Below, one piece after another: positions 11,646-23,365 of a DNA stretch of 64,000 bases (positions are counted from its first letter, which is position 1; every line of letters begins with the position of its first letter). Origin of the DNA: Hydra vulgaris (Eukaryota; Cnidaria; Hydrozoa; Anthoathecata; Hydridae); NCBI RefSeq assembly GCF_038396675.1, contig NC_088922.1:14738501-14802500 (forward strand). The letters are read 5' to 3'. The notes below the pieces were generated by a model. The model saw only the letters and a program-made list of their open reading frames with translations, searched no databases and was not told the DNA's origin. The position numbers were made by a program, and so were the translations under genes.

Positions 11646-14465
11646 ATGATACATCAATCTCGCAAGAGTAAGATCTATTATGAGGATATCATAACGTCTT
11701 GTTCAAAAAAACGATATGAACAAGAAATATTGCAATCTCAAAGTTCGTCTGCATCTAAATCTGGAGAAGCAATTTCAAAAAGTACAAGATCTGTAAATCC
11801 TACAAAAACGACATAATCTACTATGCAGACAACAAGTGCTGCGTTGACATCATTATCGGGAAAGTCTTCGAATAATACTTCAGTTTCCAATATTTCTATT
11901 CCTCCTATTCAGTAAGACTCGAGATAAAGGTTTCAGGGTTATAGTCTTTTGGCAAATTTATCTGAAGAATCGTGTAATTTGATAAACAAAGTGCAAGATT
12001 TTGGTCAAAGAAACCTTTTTCCGAAACAGAAATTTATTGTAAATTTAACTGAACAGGTATTTAAATTACTTTTTCTTATATCTAAAATGTTATTAAGAAC
12101 AATGTAGCGTATGATTTTTATACATTTTAGGAGTATACTTCGTATCTTCATTTCACTACATCTGATACTCAAATAAATAAATCACAAAATGTTTTTGAGT
12201 TTTTCTGCATAATGTGTAATCAAAAGTTTACAGCTCGTATTGGTCGAAAATCCAACATTAAGAAGCATTTACAAAGAAAACAACACAACATTTTGGGTAA
12301 GTGGTTTGACTCATACGACACACTGAACAAATCAAATAAAAAGCGATACGTGCTAGATGCCGATACTTTGAACGCTATCAAGTTCTTTATTGCATCCAGC
12401 TGCTCGATTAATGCATTTAATAATTCTTTTTTGAGGAAACTAGTCAAAGTTCCACTTCCTTGTGCATGAAGTTTTAGAGAAAACTTGATACCAGTTACGA
12501 TAGCAAAATTATCAAACATAATTAACGAAAAATTAGACGATGCCCTGGTTGTCACTTTATTTAGTGATATATGGAAATGTTGGACTTTATTGCAGTTGGT
12601 GCAACATTAGCGCAAAGTGATTTAAAAAAAGAAATCATCATTATTGGTATGAAACAGATGACGGTACGTCACAATGCAGAAAATATTAAATTAGGGATTG
12701 AAAAGATTTTAAATACCTTTACCTTCAATAAATCAAAAATAAATAGTAATTTTTTAAAAATTTTATAGCTTTAATTACTGTAAACACAACAAATTTATTG
12801 ATTACTTAAGTTATATTTATTTAACAGCTGTTACATGTGATGGAAGGAGCTCATTTGTCAGACTGTTTAAGCAATTATTTGAAAAGTCTCAAGAAGATAG
12901 AGTTGAAGAGACAAAAGGTTGCGATAGTGCATATGAAGATGATCCATTGCTGAACCAAGAGGTTGCTCTTTATATTGAAGAAACAGAAAATGAGTAGCTA
13001 AAAATATGTGTAAATGAAGTCTTAAATATTGAAATTCAAACCTCTGATGAACTTCCTGAAGTGCTATTAACTAAATCAAGGAAGCTTACTTTTACAAATG
13101 TTATTCAGTTAGCCAAAACAGCTAAGGAAGTAAACATCACTTATGACTTTAACGAAAACGATCTTCATAGTGCTGAGCTAATTAAAGATCTTGAAATTGA
13201 ATTGGGAACATCGAAACTACCGCGGTTTTCCTGCGCAGTTCATAAAGCAAACATCGCTGTACGAATCGCTATTAAGAAACAAATATATATGTGTCGTTTA
13301 CTTGCGACGCTTTCAAAGTACGTAAGAAGCATAAACCAATCTATAAATAGCGTTCAATACCACATAAAAAATGGAGCTAAATTACAAACAAGTTGTGATG
13401 GAATTCGTTGGTCAGCTGCTTTATTATGTTATGATTTATTATCCTAATGTTACAGAGCTTTTAAAGAGCTTATAAAAGAAATGCATTCGATCCGGAAAAT
13501 CATTGCCCAATCGAATTAGATAAGATTGAACTATACCTACATCCTTCTTCCCGCATACCAGTTCAACTTAATTGTACAAAAGAATCTTTCATCAATTGCT
13601 GATGTTTTGCCTGCATTGACTATTATGATTTCAAAATGGAGTAGAATGGAATTACAAGGAAATGAAAAAGAATTTGCTAACTTGTTAATTTCTTCTTTTA
13701 AATTAAAGTTTCAGTACGAATTTAACTCAAGAATTTATCAAGTAGCATCGCTGTTGAATATCTCAAAGCTTAAATTATGGTTCTTTAGACTTAATTGTCA
13801 ATTTATTGTTAAAGGTATTTAGTTATAGGTTATATTATTTACTTAAGACAAATAAAAAGTTTTAAAATTTAGTTTAAAAAATAGTTCTTCAAAACCTAAT
13901 TTATAAATTTAACTACTTTTATATATTAATTTATTATATTAAAGTTTGTATCACAACCCAAAATTGTTTAGGAGTAGTAGAAAAGCTACACGAAGTACTG
14001 AAATTCTTTACGCCGCGAAATACTTATCAAAGTGCTTTAGAATCGCAACCATGATGTGAGCTTACACAAGCGAAAGAACGATTGGGTTCAAATGATCAGC
14101 AAACTGATTTGCTCAGCGGATTTATGCTAGATGATAATTATTGCCCAGAAGCTCGGCAGCCTATTTTACAACCTTATTTACTTGAAATCGAAAAATAAAA
14201 ACTTTACTTTTTTAAGCAAATTAAAGAGAAAAGACTTGCTGTATCTGTGTATCCTTCTTATAATTTTTGGTTCAAAAATTCTAAAATACCAATGTTACGA
14301 AAGCTATTTGTCATTTTACTAAATATTCCATCATCAGCAGCTTTTATAGAGAGATATTTTAGTACTTTTGGTTTTGTATGTGAAAAGAGACGAGGCAATA
14401 TGACTGCTGATCTGATTATCAGTTGCTCATTGTTAACAGTAAATTTAAAACTTCTTGAAAGTTGA
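11646..14465 (+). pseudogene. hAT transposase with BED-type finger, degenerate
   Basis: hAT transposases cut and paste DNA transposons. In order: a Ser/Thr/Lys-rich N-terminus from the ATG at 11646 with stops at 11815 and 11914; a BED-type finger near 12206-12286 (C..C followed by KKHLQRKQH); LFSDIW near 12560, which fits the first catalytic Asp; DFIAVGATLAQSD and RHNAENIKLGIEKIL (12571-12730); AVTCDGRSS near 12830; SCAVHKANIAVR (13231-13266), matching the family CxxH block; SCDGIRWSAALL near 13390. At the C-terminus, 14325-14460 has PSSAAFIERYFSTFG and EKRRGNMTADLI, the hAT dimerisation signature. AT-rich gaps at about 12060-12130, 12770-12830 and 13830-13960 could be introns. Several frameshifts and stops (12470, 12770, 13447) show it is inactive. 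Termini were not resolved. Confidence 0.85.
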
Positions 14466-14689
14466 AATGATTATTCGGACGACGATGACTCAGATAGTGA
14501 TATGTACACTTATCATATAAAGAAAATATATTTTTTGAACTTGAAAAGCACAAAAATAAAATGAATATATAATGCAATAGTTTCAAAAATAACATTAATT
14601 TTAATAATAACACAACGGTTTAAATAAAAAGTTATATTATATCTTTGAATTAAAAAGTAAAAAGTATCTACTTAATAACTCGCGTTTTC

Positions 14690-14970
14690 TTAAAAAGACA
14701 CATTTTTCAAAATAGATTAGGTAAGTCGCGTTTGAGTGAAGTTTGCAAAGCCATTTATACGCGTAAGTTGCGTTTGAGTTACGTTCGTAAACGCATTTTA
14801 TATGCGTAAGTTGTGTATTAAATGCGTGCGTAAACGCAGTTATTTGCGTGAATTGCGTTTACGTTTACGTAAGTAAACGCAATGAATTGCGCCAAATGCG
14901 TTTGAGTTTGCGTGTGAGTTTTTATTTCGGAATGCAAACGCAAAACGCAGTTTTTTTTGCGTTCCGATGT
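14690..14970. repeat. Cluster of TTGCGTTT / AAACGCA motifs in both orientations
   Basis: About 280 bases hold well over a dozen copies of a 7-9 base motif related to tgcgttt(gagtt), gtaaacgca and tgcgtaag, in both directions with irregular spacing. CG-containing words are much denser here than in the flanks. A short hairpin is present near 14852-14886 (ttgcgtttac... with gtaaacgcaa). It resembles a subterminal array of transposase-binding motifs, but no partner element was found. Confidence 0.75.
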
Positions 14971-17520
14971 ATGTTTACAACTGACAAAGGTCATATCAGT
15001 GTTAGACAGAACCATTTTCCTCGACATTCCTAAGTTCAACACTACGTTTTTAGTTACTGACACAAAAAAATAACACTTCATCAGTCTTTATATTGACGAA
15101 AAACTAAAGCTAAATTCTTGTTATATTTTTTTATAACATGAGCTTTAATTAATTATAAAGATAAATATGAATTGAACTTATATTAAACAGGAGTTATTAA
15201 TTTTTTGATATCCTCTTGATTCATTTTCTTTAAAAAAAGAAAATAGTCTTAGAAATGTTAAATGCACACAAATAAATAAAGTTATTAAAAATAACTAAGC
15301 CCATAAGTACAAATACATTTCAAACAAAAAAAATTTAAGTTACAATCAAACATGTGTACAACAAATTTAAAAAAACATGTAAACTTTGATCTTTTATATT
15401 GCATTCTTGCGTCATATGACAAACCAAAAATAAAAATTGTAACAAATAAGTAGACATAAAAGAAAAAACAAACAAACTGGAAAACAATTTACCTGCTTTT
15501 CGGTAACCTGTTGCCATACTTAAGTTGCTGTCATGATGCAGCTTGTCGATGTTGTTTTATGACGTTATTTCATGTTGGCTTTTAGTAAACTTTAGTTTAA
15601 TTTAAAAGACATCACAATAGATTTTAGATATTTTAATTAAAAAGCAAAATAACAAATGCTTCAAGGAGCCAAACTATAAACATTAACGATAAAAAATCAA
15701 ATTGAGATGTAAATAAATTGCTTTTAATTAGCTAAATATATTGTCTTCGTTTAAAGTAATTTTTAGTAGAGTGAGTTCAATAAATGAAACTACCAATTAA
15801 TTATTTTAAAAAATAGAATGTAGCATCATTATATTATGATAATCGGGCAATGAATCAATTTAACATATTTAAGTTCAATTCGTGAAAAGCAAATAAAACT
15901 TTATTTAAAAAGACGAAAATAATCAAATATACGACAGAATATATAATTAAAAACATTGCAAATTAAAGTAATAAAATAACAAAATTGAGATAATAAAAAA
16001 TAACCATGGAAGAAAAAGCGGCAACAAAAAAAGTTATAAATATCTTCACTGATAGACGACATTTACAACCTTTTGCTTGCTGTTTTTTCTTTAGTGTCTT
16101 TCATTTCTGCGACAATTATTTCCAACTCGCCTAACCAAGCTCTCCTCATTTGGGTTCGAATTATTTGCTGCCCGCCAAGCAGCATTTCTATCATTTTGTC
16201 ATTTAGTATTTTTCGCTTAAGTCTATCTCTTTCATTTCTGCTACGATTAACTTGCCAATTAACATTTCCATTTTGCTAAACTAATATCTGCTTCTAGCCT
16301 AATATCATCCATTTAAACTTCACTTTTGATTGAAAGAAGTAACAAAAAATCTTAACCGAATCTCGAAGATTGTGATCTTTCTTATATAATTTTTTTTTCT
16401 ACTCTAAATAGAACACACAAATACTTTTTACATATAAAAAACTGTCATTTAAAATAAGTTATACAATAATCTTAAGACTTTAAAAAAAACAATATTAGCT
16501 ATTAGATGTTTGAAAAAAAAATTAGCTTTGCAAATAAAACGAATAAGTAAATAAATAAGAAAAACATTACATACAAAAAATGAAAATAAATGTACCTTAT
16601 ACAGAGAAACTGTTGTGATTTCCCAGAGTAGTAATTATTAATTAATATTATTAATTCATGTTAACTTTTAGAAAATAATTTATGCTGTTACATTATGATA
16701 CCAAAACATTTATAGCAAAATCATGTAATAAAAGACGCTAATGACCAAAAATCAAATTCCTACAAAATAAATTGTATATATGGGAAAATTTTCTTGGCTT
16801 TTAGTGAATGATTAAAAGCAGCAATTTTATTAATAAAATTACTTATTTATCATTTTTAACAATAGACACCAACATGAAGGTAAGACAAATGTCTATCAAC
16901 TCAAAAGATTACAAAAAAACAACACTACAGCAACAACTCACAAGAACACCACATCATAAAGTAATATAATATGCATATAACATAAATTAAGTTACATAAC
17001 ATTCATATATAACAGAACATAAGTAACAACATTACGCAAAATGTTATTAAAATACATTATTATGTATTTTTAAAATAATTAATAATAAAGGCTTGAAAAC
17101 ACCTAGACCTAAATCAGTAACAGTTTGACACTAAACACTGTCGTGTAACCCTCTGCTATAAGTACATCAGTTGGCTGTTAAGGTTGACAAATCTTGCTCT
17201 ACACATTTGAAAACATGACTCAACACTTTGAAAACATGAAAACAACATAATATAAACATATGTACCAACTATGAACACAATATATATTTAACCTTATATA
17301 CATTTTGAAGCACATTTATATAGCAATTATATAACTCATATTAACGCATACACAAACAATAAAAAAACAATCTAGATTAATTTAAAAGTATATTGTTAAA
17401 ACAACTATAAAGCGCCGATTATCACTTACACACACTTATCAAAAAAGTATATATGCAAATAATAAACATGTGGAAACAAAAATTTTAAAAATGGCGCGAG
17501 AAAATTAAAAATGATTCAAA
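14971..17520. other. AT-rich stretch without a recognised gene
   Basis: No family recognised. On the minus strand about 16300-16060 there is a charged, helix-like reading (MDDIRLEADISLAKW, frameshift, then ...RRAWLGELEIIVAEMKDT) of about 80 residues. It could be a small exon or chance. The rest is low-complexity A/T sequence. Confidence 0.35.
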
Positions 17521-17523
17521 GTA

Positions 17524-17532
17524 AATTATATA

Positions 17533-17592
<60 letters not shown>
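17524..17592. repeat. (TA)n microsatellite
   Basis: A nearly pure TA run directly before the recognisable part of the reverse transcriptase at 17.6 kb. Confidence 0.95.
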
Positions 17593-17595
<3 letters not shown>

Positions 17596-19255
17596 ATATA
17601 GGAACTAAATTGGCAAATAAGATTACTATTACGGAAAAAACTTTTAGTGATTTTCCTAGATCCTATAAATAAATCGCTTTTTATAGATAATTTATATTCT
17701 GACTTATCTTTTGATGAGTTTAAGAGAGCTTACAAATCTCCTCAAAGAAACAAAGCTACAGGTGCGGACGAAATAAATGGAAACATAGTCATAGATTGCT
17801 TTGAAAATTTAAAATGTATTCTTTATAAAGTGTTTAAGGCATCTATACAGCAAGGTGTATTCCCCGACCAATTAAAAATAGCTAAAGTTACTCCAATTTA
17901 CAAAGATGGAAAAAAATCAAATATTAGTAATTATCGCCCTATCTCAGTTCTTTCAACCTTCTCGAAAATTTTAGAAAGAATTTTATACAATAGAACATAC
18001 AATTACCTTATTCTAAATAAACTTCTATATAAAAATCAATTCGGTTTTATAAAAAAATGTTCAACTGAACAAGTCATTACACAGTTCATTCGTGAAATTT
18101 CCAATTGATTTGGTAGATCACAATAGACACTAGGTATTTTCATTAACCTATCAAAAGCATTCGACACGGTTGATCACAAAGTTCTACTTAAGAAACTCAA
18201 ATTTTATGGAATTAATAGCAAATTAATAAAATGGTATAAAAGTTATTTGACAAATAGAAAACAATTTGTTTTCTATGGAGATTATTTTGAAAATGAAAAA
18301 TTAATTGACATAAAATGTGGTGTTCCACAGGGTTCTATTCTAGGCCCACTTTTGTTTTTAGTCTATATAAATGATATAAATAAAGCTTCTAACCTTATGA
18401 GTATCATTTTTGCGGACGATACTAATTTATTTCTGTCAAACAGTGACATTTATGAGCTTTTTTCAAATATGATTAAAGAACTCAATCACATCTCCAACTG
18501 GTTTAAGTGCAACAAGTTGACTTAAAACATTGACAAAACAAAATGGATCCTTTTCCACTCCCTCGCCAAAAAGCGTTTTTTACCAAATAATTTACCTAAA
18601 CTTTTTATTGATAAATTTGAAATAAAAAAGGAGTCGGACACAAGATTTTTAGGCATTTACATTGATGAAAATATTACAAGGAAGTATCGTATCGACTTTA
18701 TTTCTACTAAATTGGCCAAAAGCATTGGAATTCTATATAAGGACAGATACTATCTAAATAAACAAAATTTAATTCAACTCTACTACTCATTTATACATAG
18801 CTATATAAATTATGCCAATATTGTTTGGGGAAGTACCTCTAAAAGTAAGTTACGAAATCTCTACCATCGTCAGAAACACGCAATACGTTTAATATGTTTT
18901 GAAAATCGTTTTTCTCATTGAGTTCGTAAACGTTAAAGCACTTAACGTTTACGAACTCAATGTCTATAATATTTTATGTTTTATGTTTCGTTGTAAAAGT
19001 GAACAACCATTGTTCATTTTTAAAGATCTTTTTACCCATAAAGCTATTAACAAATATACTTTACGAAATAATAATTTAATAATTGAACCCTTTTGTCAAA
19101 CAAAGTTTATTCAATTTTGCTTAAACTATCGAGCACCGTATTTATGGAACAAAATTGATGTTCCAAATTTTGATTTGTCAATTTCGTTTTCTGTTTTTAA
19201 AACTAAATTAAAAAACTTTATTCTTTCTACTGACAATATATATAAATATTTTTGA
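17593..19255 (+). pseudogene. Non-LTR retrotransposon reverse transcriptase (CR1/jockey-like), 5'-truncated
   Basis: The element copies itself by target-primed reverse transcription. Seen in order: KSPQRNKATGADEING and FPDQLKIAKVTPIYKDGKKS (RT motifs 0-1), NYRPISVLSTFSKILER, QFGFIKKCSTEQ, LSKAFDTVDHKVLLKKL (motif A Asp), GVPQGSILGPLLFLVYIND (motif B), FADDTNLF (intact catalytic FADD, about 18409-18432), then the thumb region to 19255. There is no endonuclease upstream: the sequence starts abruptly after a (TA)n run, as expected of 5' truncation. In-frame stops at 18106 and 18523, frame changes near 17645 and 18120-18250, and an inserted palindrome at 18917 inactivate it. A short TA tract at 19455-19478 may be the 3' microsatellite tail typical of CR1-like elements. 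Confidence 0.85.
18917..18961. repeat. Perfect inverted repeat, 20-base arms, 5-base loop
   Basis: Arms 18917-18936 and 18942-18961 are exact reverse complements around agcac. The right arm reads in frame as LNVYELN, matching what the reverse transcriptase C-terminal region should encode. The left arm therefore looks like an inverted copy that replaced the normal coding sequence. Confidence 0.9.
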
Positions 19256-19454
19256 AATGTAAAATTATTTTCTGTTTTTGTTTATTCTACATTGTTAATA
19301 ATTATTAAATCAATTGTATTTTTATTATATTATATATACAAGTTTGATATTTTTTATATGGTTCTGACGACAAGATCTTTTGGATCTTCATTCAGATACC
19401 AAGTTTATGTATTGTTATATTGTTATATTACGATTAATAATTGTAAACTTAAAA

Positions 19455-19478
19455 AATATATATATATATATATATATC
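19455..19478. repeat. (TA)n tract, likely 3' tail of the non-LTR element
   Basis: Short TA run about 200 bases beyond the reverse transcriptase stop. Confidence 0.6.
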
Positions 19479-19479
19479 C

Positions 19480-20430
19480 ATAGCCCGATTTTCCTTCTAA
19501 AAAATAAAATGATCAAAATAAAACTGCAACAAAAAAGTAAAGCTATAAGATAAAATAATGTTAGCGATTTAAAAAATTAAAACGAGTGATCTTTTCTACT
19601 TTATATCTTAATAAAAATGTTATATGTAACTATTTTCTACACTTACTTCAATTAAAATATAATCTTAACGATAATTATTTATCTTAATATGATTGTTTAT
19701 GTAATATTTCTAAACTACCCTTTAATAATTAAATTCCAAAAGTTAGAAAGTTTTAACTCGTTTGAGAGATCTTTCCCCAATGACCGCTTGCATTTTGAGA
19801 ACGCGCTCTTTCAAATTGAGAAAAGCCTAGTAACTAATTAAGACGTTAAACCTTAAAACGTTAACTTTAGCAATTATATGAGAATAGTTATGTTATAATA
19901 TAGTATAATAATGTTTATCAATAGTATAATAATATTATAATGTTTATCAAGAAAAATCAATAGAATCAAATAAAAAACGTTTTGTATTTACAAACATTGC
20001 AATATTTTTATGACTTTTACAAAGAATAAAAGAGTCAAGTTGTTTCAGAACTATTTTGCTCTTAAAAAAAGTGGAATCATTATTTCAAATATTTAATAGT
20101 AATACCTCTTTAAACTTTTATTAGTATATTATTTAAACGATACGAGTTTGCAGAAGGAAATATTTTTTATCTTACGCGTATGTACACTTAAACGAGCTAA
20201 TACAAATTTTATTATGAAAAAACATTCCTATAAACGTTCTTGTATTTCTTTTTTTGTATCTCTTTATAACATGACTATATCATCAGTAAAGTATAACCTA
20301 TGTGTTTTCACAGAAATATAATAAAAATATAATGATATATAATATGATAATATGATAAATATTTTATAAGCTTCTTTAATATCTGTGCAAAAACACAATT
20401 CGCTAGTTTAATAAACAGTATATCTAAAAT
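19480..20430. other. AT-rich intergenic stretch
   Basis: I see no coding signal or clear element end here. A small direct repeat (aatagtataataat...atgtttatca) occurs near 19910-19950. Confidence 0.4.
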
Positions 20431-21173
20431 ATTCGTCTTAAATATTCTTTAACTTTTTCAATATATTTTTCGTTATATTCTTGTTTCCATCTATATTCGT
20501 CTAAAAATGCGAGACGCAACATTCCGTTTTTCATTTTTAAAAACTTTTCTGTTTAAAAATGCGCTTGGAATTCATTATCATATTTTTGAATCTTTTTTAT
20601 ATTAATATTACATTTTGAATCTTATCTTCTTATTGTAAATAATACATGTTGAGAAATGTTTCAAAGTATATTCATGAGGAGTTTCACACATTTAAAAGTA
20701 AACAGCCAAATAAGTTGCTTTTTCGTATTCATAAATTTTGATTCGATGCTTGTAACCATCTTGAGTAAAATTGTGTTGGGTGCGAAATGGCTGGTTAGAT
20801 TGTAATCGTAAATCTATTTGATCTATGGGTATAATTTTATAATTTGTAATATTTTTCATCAGATCGTAGTTAGTAGTGTTTTCTTTAGCGACTGTTTCTT
20901 TTGCAATCTTTTCGAAATTTTTTTGCATATCTGCATAAAGAAATATAAATTTATTTTTATAGTTTTTCACTATAACGTCTGGATTATATTTACCTATCAT
21001 ATTTTGTATAATGTCAATTTGATCCGTCTCATTTGATAATTTAGGTACTTTATCGTTATTTATCTTGATGCTGTTGAGATAATTATTGAGAGTTAAATTT
21101 CATTTTTTTTAATAATTGCATTATTTTTTGTTCTTCTATAAAATTTTCTCTACATTTGATGATATGATTGTGT
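20430..21173 (-). pseudogene. Unassigned minus-strand gene remnant, possibly virus-derived
   Basis: Pieces that look coding: about 21170-21090 (MLHNHIIKCRENFIEEQKI), 21080-20692 (open beyond its first ATG; 102 residues from the Met at 21000, containing IDLRLQSNQPFRTQHNF and YEKATYLAVYF), a continuation to about 20600, and about 20540-20440 (LAFLDEYRWKQEYNEKYIE). The first piece, with a Cys pair just across the hAT insertion at 23.4 kb, could form a C2HC-like finger of the kind seen in some large-DNA-virus proteins, but this is weak. The gene is interrupted at 21174-21178, the hAT target duplication. No function is assigned. Confidence 0.35.
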
Positions 21174-21178
21174 AACAT

Positions 21179-23360
21179 CAGGGGCCTGGAAAGCTCTTAT
21201 AAACTGGGGGGGGGGGCACACTGAAAAGGGTGCATTCCTTTGGTGTATCCAAAAATAAATAATGTTTTATATGTTTCTTTGGAGTTATACATATTAAATA
21301 TACATATTATTATTTTGTATTTGTTGAATAGATAATATATGGGTACTATAGTACATTTTAGATTCTATATAAAATGAGAATACAAAAGGCTAATAATAAC
21401 CAGAAATAATTTATAATAGTATAAAACAGTTTAGGTTGTAGGTACATAAAACTGTATACACATGTAGTACTATAGTTCAAGTTCAAAATAAAGACACTAA
21501 AATCCAAATATATTTGTTCTATAAGGATGATCCCTACAGAATTCTGTTATCACTCTTTCTGGATCAAGTTGGTTTGCGTAGTTTGAATAGATGTGTAACA
21601 TTGCCAAATTATTCGGCCTCTCCTGTTTCATCGTCGTTCTCTGAAAAGTTTTGAGTCGTCTCATTGTTGAAAATGCTCGTTCACTAACAGGATTTGTTGC
21701 TGGAGTAACTGGAATTAGCTTGAGCAACTTGACAACTTCAGAAATAGAAGATAATTGAGAAGAGGAAAACTGTGTGAGATGTGAGTCAACATCACCGACA
21801 TACCTTGAAATTTCATCAAACATTGTTCTATATAGCCCAAGTTGCACATCTAGTAAGTCCCTATCAATATCTGAATATGTCTTCTTTATCCATGCTATGG
21901 TATCTGTGACATCTTCAGAAAGCAGAAGTTTTTCCAGCTTTTTAAGTTGTTTCTGTCCTGCTTGATCAAAAATATATTTGATAGTGTCAATAGAAGAATC
22001 AATTACATTGTATTATGTGGCACGATAGTACTGAATGGCTGCCTCAACATAATGATATGTATCACTACAACCCTCCTCATACCGTGCTGGCATCTTCCTT
22101 TTTCTCGGAAGCTTGGGTTCCTTGAGGTCCAAGAAGTCATAAGCATGCTTCTGAATTTTTTGTCACCACAAATTGAACCACTCCTCATTTCGCATATCCA
22201 TGAGTGTTTTGACAGTCAACATTGCAATGTCTCTTCCTTCAGAAGCAGACATACGTGTCTGTTGAAAGGTTTTAGATAAGTTATCAGTAATCATAAAAAT
22301 ACGTAATAATAAAAACGTATCAGTAATCATAAATAAATAAATCATATAAATAATATTTTGATTATATAAATAGATATATGCATAATCTATCAAAATATAT
22401 ACTTTTTTAATATAGATAGCTTGGCCTTTGGCTACCATTATATATTCTAAATGCTAGGCATGATGGCATATAGTAGTTACCTTTTTTTTAAAAGTGACAT
22501 TTAAAAAATAAAACTTAGTCAATATATAATATAATAAATACTTCTAATATATAATTATAATATATATAAAGAACAAAATCATTATTAGAAACTTTTTGCT
22601 TTAATATTTCTTTATATAGGAATTTTATACTACCTAAGAACAATTAATTAAAATTTGATTATTTGATTCAACAAAACAATCTTGATTTATAAATAATAAC
22701 TTCCATCATTAAGAAATTTCTTATTTTTAGCCAATTTTGGAAGGACTCTGATAAAAAAAAAGAACAACATAATCTTTTGAAATATAAATTACTTCTGAGC
22801 ATATTAACATATGTACCAATTTTGTAATATATCGTTATAGTTATGTTGCCAAAACAAAAGACCGAATGAAATGGAAATTAACCTCGTCCAATATATCAAT
22901 TATAATCTCTAAAGTAATAATGTAAAGCGTTTCAAAAACTTACGTTTAAAAACTTTTCGTTTTTGTTCAAATTTGAGACAGCGCAATTTTTAAATAGATT
23001 ATTTCCGTATTCGAAAATAAGCGTATTTCTATTCGAATAATTTTTGCTTATGTGTGCATGTGTGGTTTTTTCAGATAATCGGCTTTTAGGCGCTATCAAA
23101 ACAATGTTACTTATCGGTAAATATCTTGTTAATCAATTGTTAAAAAATTTTGCCAAGACAAGAAGACCAAAAAAAAAGGTAATACAAAAATATATATATG
23201 TTTTTTAAATCGAAATATTTAAAACAATTTTTTTGTAACAATTTTGAAAAAAATTTTTTTTTAGGGGCAATAATTTTTTTAAGGCACAACTAAAAAGGGC
23301 ACCATCATTTTTTTCTCAGGGGGCTCTGGCCCACCCGGGCCCCCGGGTCCGAGGCCCATG
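21179..23360. mobile_element. hAT-type DNA transposon with TIRs and 5-base target duplication
   Basis: The left end reads caggggcctggaaagc. The right end, reverse complemented, reads catgggcctcggaccc, sharing the CA-GGCCT-GGA pattern. aacat occurs immediately outside both ends (21174-21178 and 23361-23365), which fits a 5-base target-site duplication; most hAT elements make 8. Inside, a hAT-like transposase C-terminus reads on the minus strand. The remaining right half (22440-23260) is A/T-rich without coding signal, followed by a G/C-rich right end. Confidence 0.7.
21490..22440 (-). pseudogene. hAT-family (ZMYM1-like) transposase C-terminal part
   Basis: Minus-strand reading: SKTFQQTRMSASEGRDIAML, then MDMRNEEWFNLWWQ, KLPRKRKMPARY, AWIKKTYSDIDRDLLDVQLG and finally LLKLIPVTPATNPVSERAFS (21700-21645 region) followed by MRRLKTFQRTTM and RPNNLAMLHIY. 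The last block is the hAT dimerisation domain in its animal ZMYM1/52-kDa-repressor-like form. The stop is at about 21499. A frame change lies near 22010-22020, and the catalytic N-terminal half is absent. It sits inside the element delimited by TIRs at 21179 and 23360. Confidence 0.8.
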
Positions 23361-23365
23361 AACAT

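Noticed and set aside
12220-12555. Minus-strand frame of 111 residues
   Set aside because: Antisense to the hAT BED-finger region, which has the recognisable motifs.
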